From assembly GCA_038106575.1 (NCBI GenBank), contig JAYOED010000110.1:1-5505 (forward strand): 5,505 nucleotides of DNA, given 5' to 3'. Origin of the DNA: Ga0077527 sp038106575. GTDB lineage: Bacteria; Pseudomonadota; Gammaproteobacteria; Burkholderiales; SG8-41. Positions within the stretch are counted from its first letter, which is position 1; every line of letters begins with the position of its first letter. The notes beneath the pieces were generated by a model that worked only from the letters and a program-made list of their open reading frames with translations, was not told the DNA's origin and ran no database searches. A program made the position numbers and the translations under genes. Positions 4,957 to 5,505 of the stretch are shown one piece after another.

Positions 4957-5505
4957 GTGCAGCACGAAAAAATACTGATCCTCGATTTTGGTTCGCAATA
5001 CACACAGCTAATTGCGCGCCGGGTGCGTGAGCTGCATGTTTATTGCGAACTGCATCCTCACGATGTTTCAGATGACTTCGTTCGCGGGTTCAAGCCATCC
5101 GGGGTAATTCTTTCCGGGGGTCCTGCTTCGGTCTGGGAAGAGAGCACTCCACGTGCACCGCAGGCTGTTTTTACGCTGGGCGTACCTGTGCTGGGTATCT
5201 GTTACGGCATGCAGGCCATGGCCGAGCAATTGGGCGGCAAGGTCGAAATGGGCAAGGTGCGAGAGTTTGGTTACGCCGAAGTGCGCGCTCGCGGCCATAC
5301 CGCCATGCTCAAGGATTTGCAGGACCGGGTAACGCCGGACGGGCACGGCATGCTCGACGTGTGGATGAGTCACGGTGACAAGGTCATCGACATGCCCGCG
5401 GGATTCAAGTTGATGGCGAGTAACGCATCCTGTCCGATCGCGGGCATGGCGGATGAGGTCCGCAAATTCTACGGCGTGCAGTTTCACCCCGAAGTGACCC
5501 ACACC
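4957..5505 (+). CDS. guaA: GMP synthase, glutamine-hydrolysing, N-terminal part (runs off right edge)
   Basis: GuaA converts XMP to GMP using ATP and ammonia from glutamine. The 183 codons present cover the N-terminal class I glutamine amidotransferase domain, beginning (M)QHEKILILDFGSQYTQLIA, the typical family start. The nucleophile elbow GICYGMQ puts the catalytic cysteine at residue 82, and FHPEV supplies His177 and Glu179 of the triad (E. coli Cys86, His181, Glu183). The oxyanion-region motif ILSGGPASV is also present. The ATP pyrophosphatase and dimerisation domains lie beyond the window. The start is taken as GTG 4957, which gives the family N-terminus; no in-frame ATG fits and no good Shine-Dalgarno is seen. 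With only 7 nt after the guaB stop, it is probably cotranscribed with guaB and translated by coupling. Confidence 0.96.
   Translation, partial: MQHEKILILDFGSQYTQLIARRVRELHVYCELHPHDVSDDFVRGFKPSGVILSGGPASVWEESTPRAPQAVFTLGVPVLGICYGMQAMAEQLGGKVEMGKVREFGYAEVRARGHTAMLKDLQDRVTPDGHGMLDVWMSHGDKVIDMPAGFKLMASNASCPIAGMADEVRKFYGVQFHPEVTHT

Noticed and set aside
5068..5502. Minus-strand frame of 144 codons
   Set aside because: Antisense to guaA, which shows intact catalytic motifs on the plus strand.

Overview
The window looks like a chromosomal segment of a betaproteobacterium. The evidence is the gene order smpB (divergent) / ratA-rnfH / a convergent DUF4124-type gene / guaB-guaA, which from general knowledge is common in Betaproteobacteria, and protein sequences that read as ordinary proteobacterial core proteins. 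No species can be named from the sequence alone.

Layout. The left part (about 1-1540) is gene-poor and visibly AT-richer. It holds the N-terminal 172 codons of a minus-strand TPR protein running off the left edge (1-516), a spacer with no convincing gene, a 45-nt 3' fragment of tRNA-Asn on the minus strand (861-905), and a 69-residue stand-alone protein resembling sigma-70 region 4 (1050-1259). This looks like accessory DNA or an integration scar. The right part is core genome: tRNA-His (1545-1621), smpB on the minus strand (1646-2092), ratA and rnfH overlapping by 4 nt on the plus strand (2166-2875), a broken DUF4124-type secreted-protein gene on the minus strand (2882-3318), then guaB (3483-4949) and the first 183 codons of guaA (4957-5505, running off the right edge).

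Functions. GuaB (IMP to XMP) and GuaA (XMP to GMP) are the two dedicated steps of guanine nucleotide synthesis and form an operon with a 7-nt gap. It is preceded by a good sigma-70 promoter with a GC-rich discriminator. SmpB works with tmRNA in ribosome rescue. RatA is a START/Coq10-fold protein, and RnfH is a small beta-grasp protein that usually follows it.

The most notable observations are: the DUF4124-type gene carries both an in-frame stop and a frameshift at a seven-G tract; the tRNA-Asn fragment is a likely att-type scar; a perfect FNR-type palindrome sits 13 bp upstream of tRNA-His; and the sigma region 4-like mini-protein stands alone. I see no convincing multi-gene novel system here.
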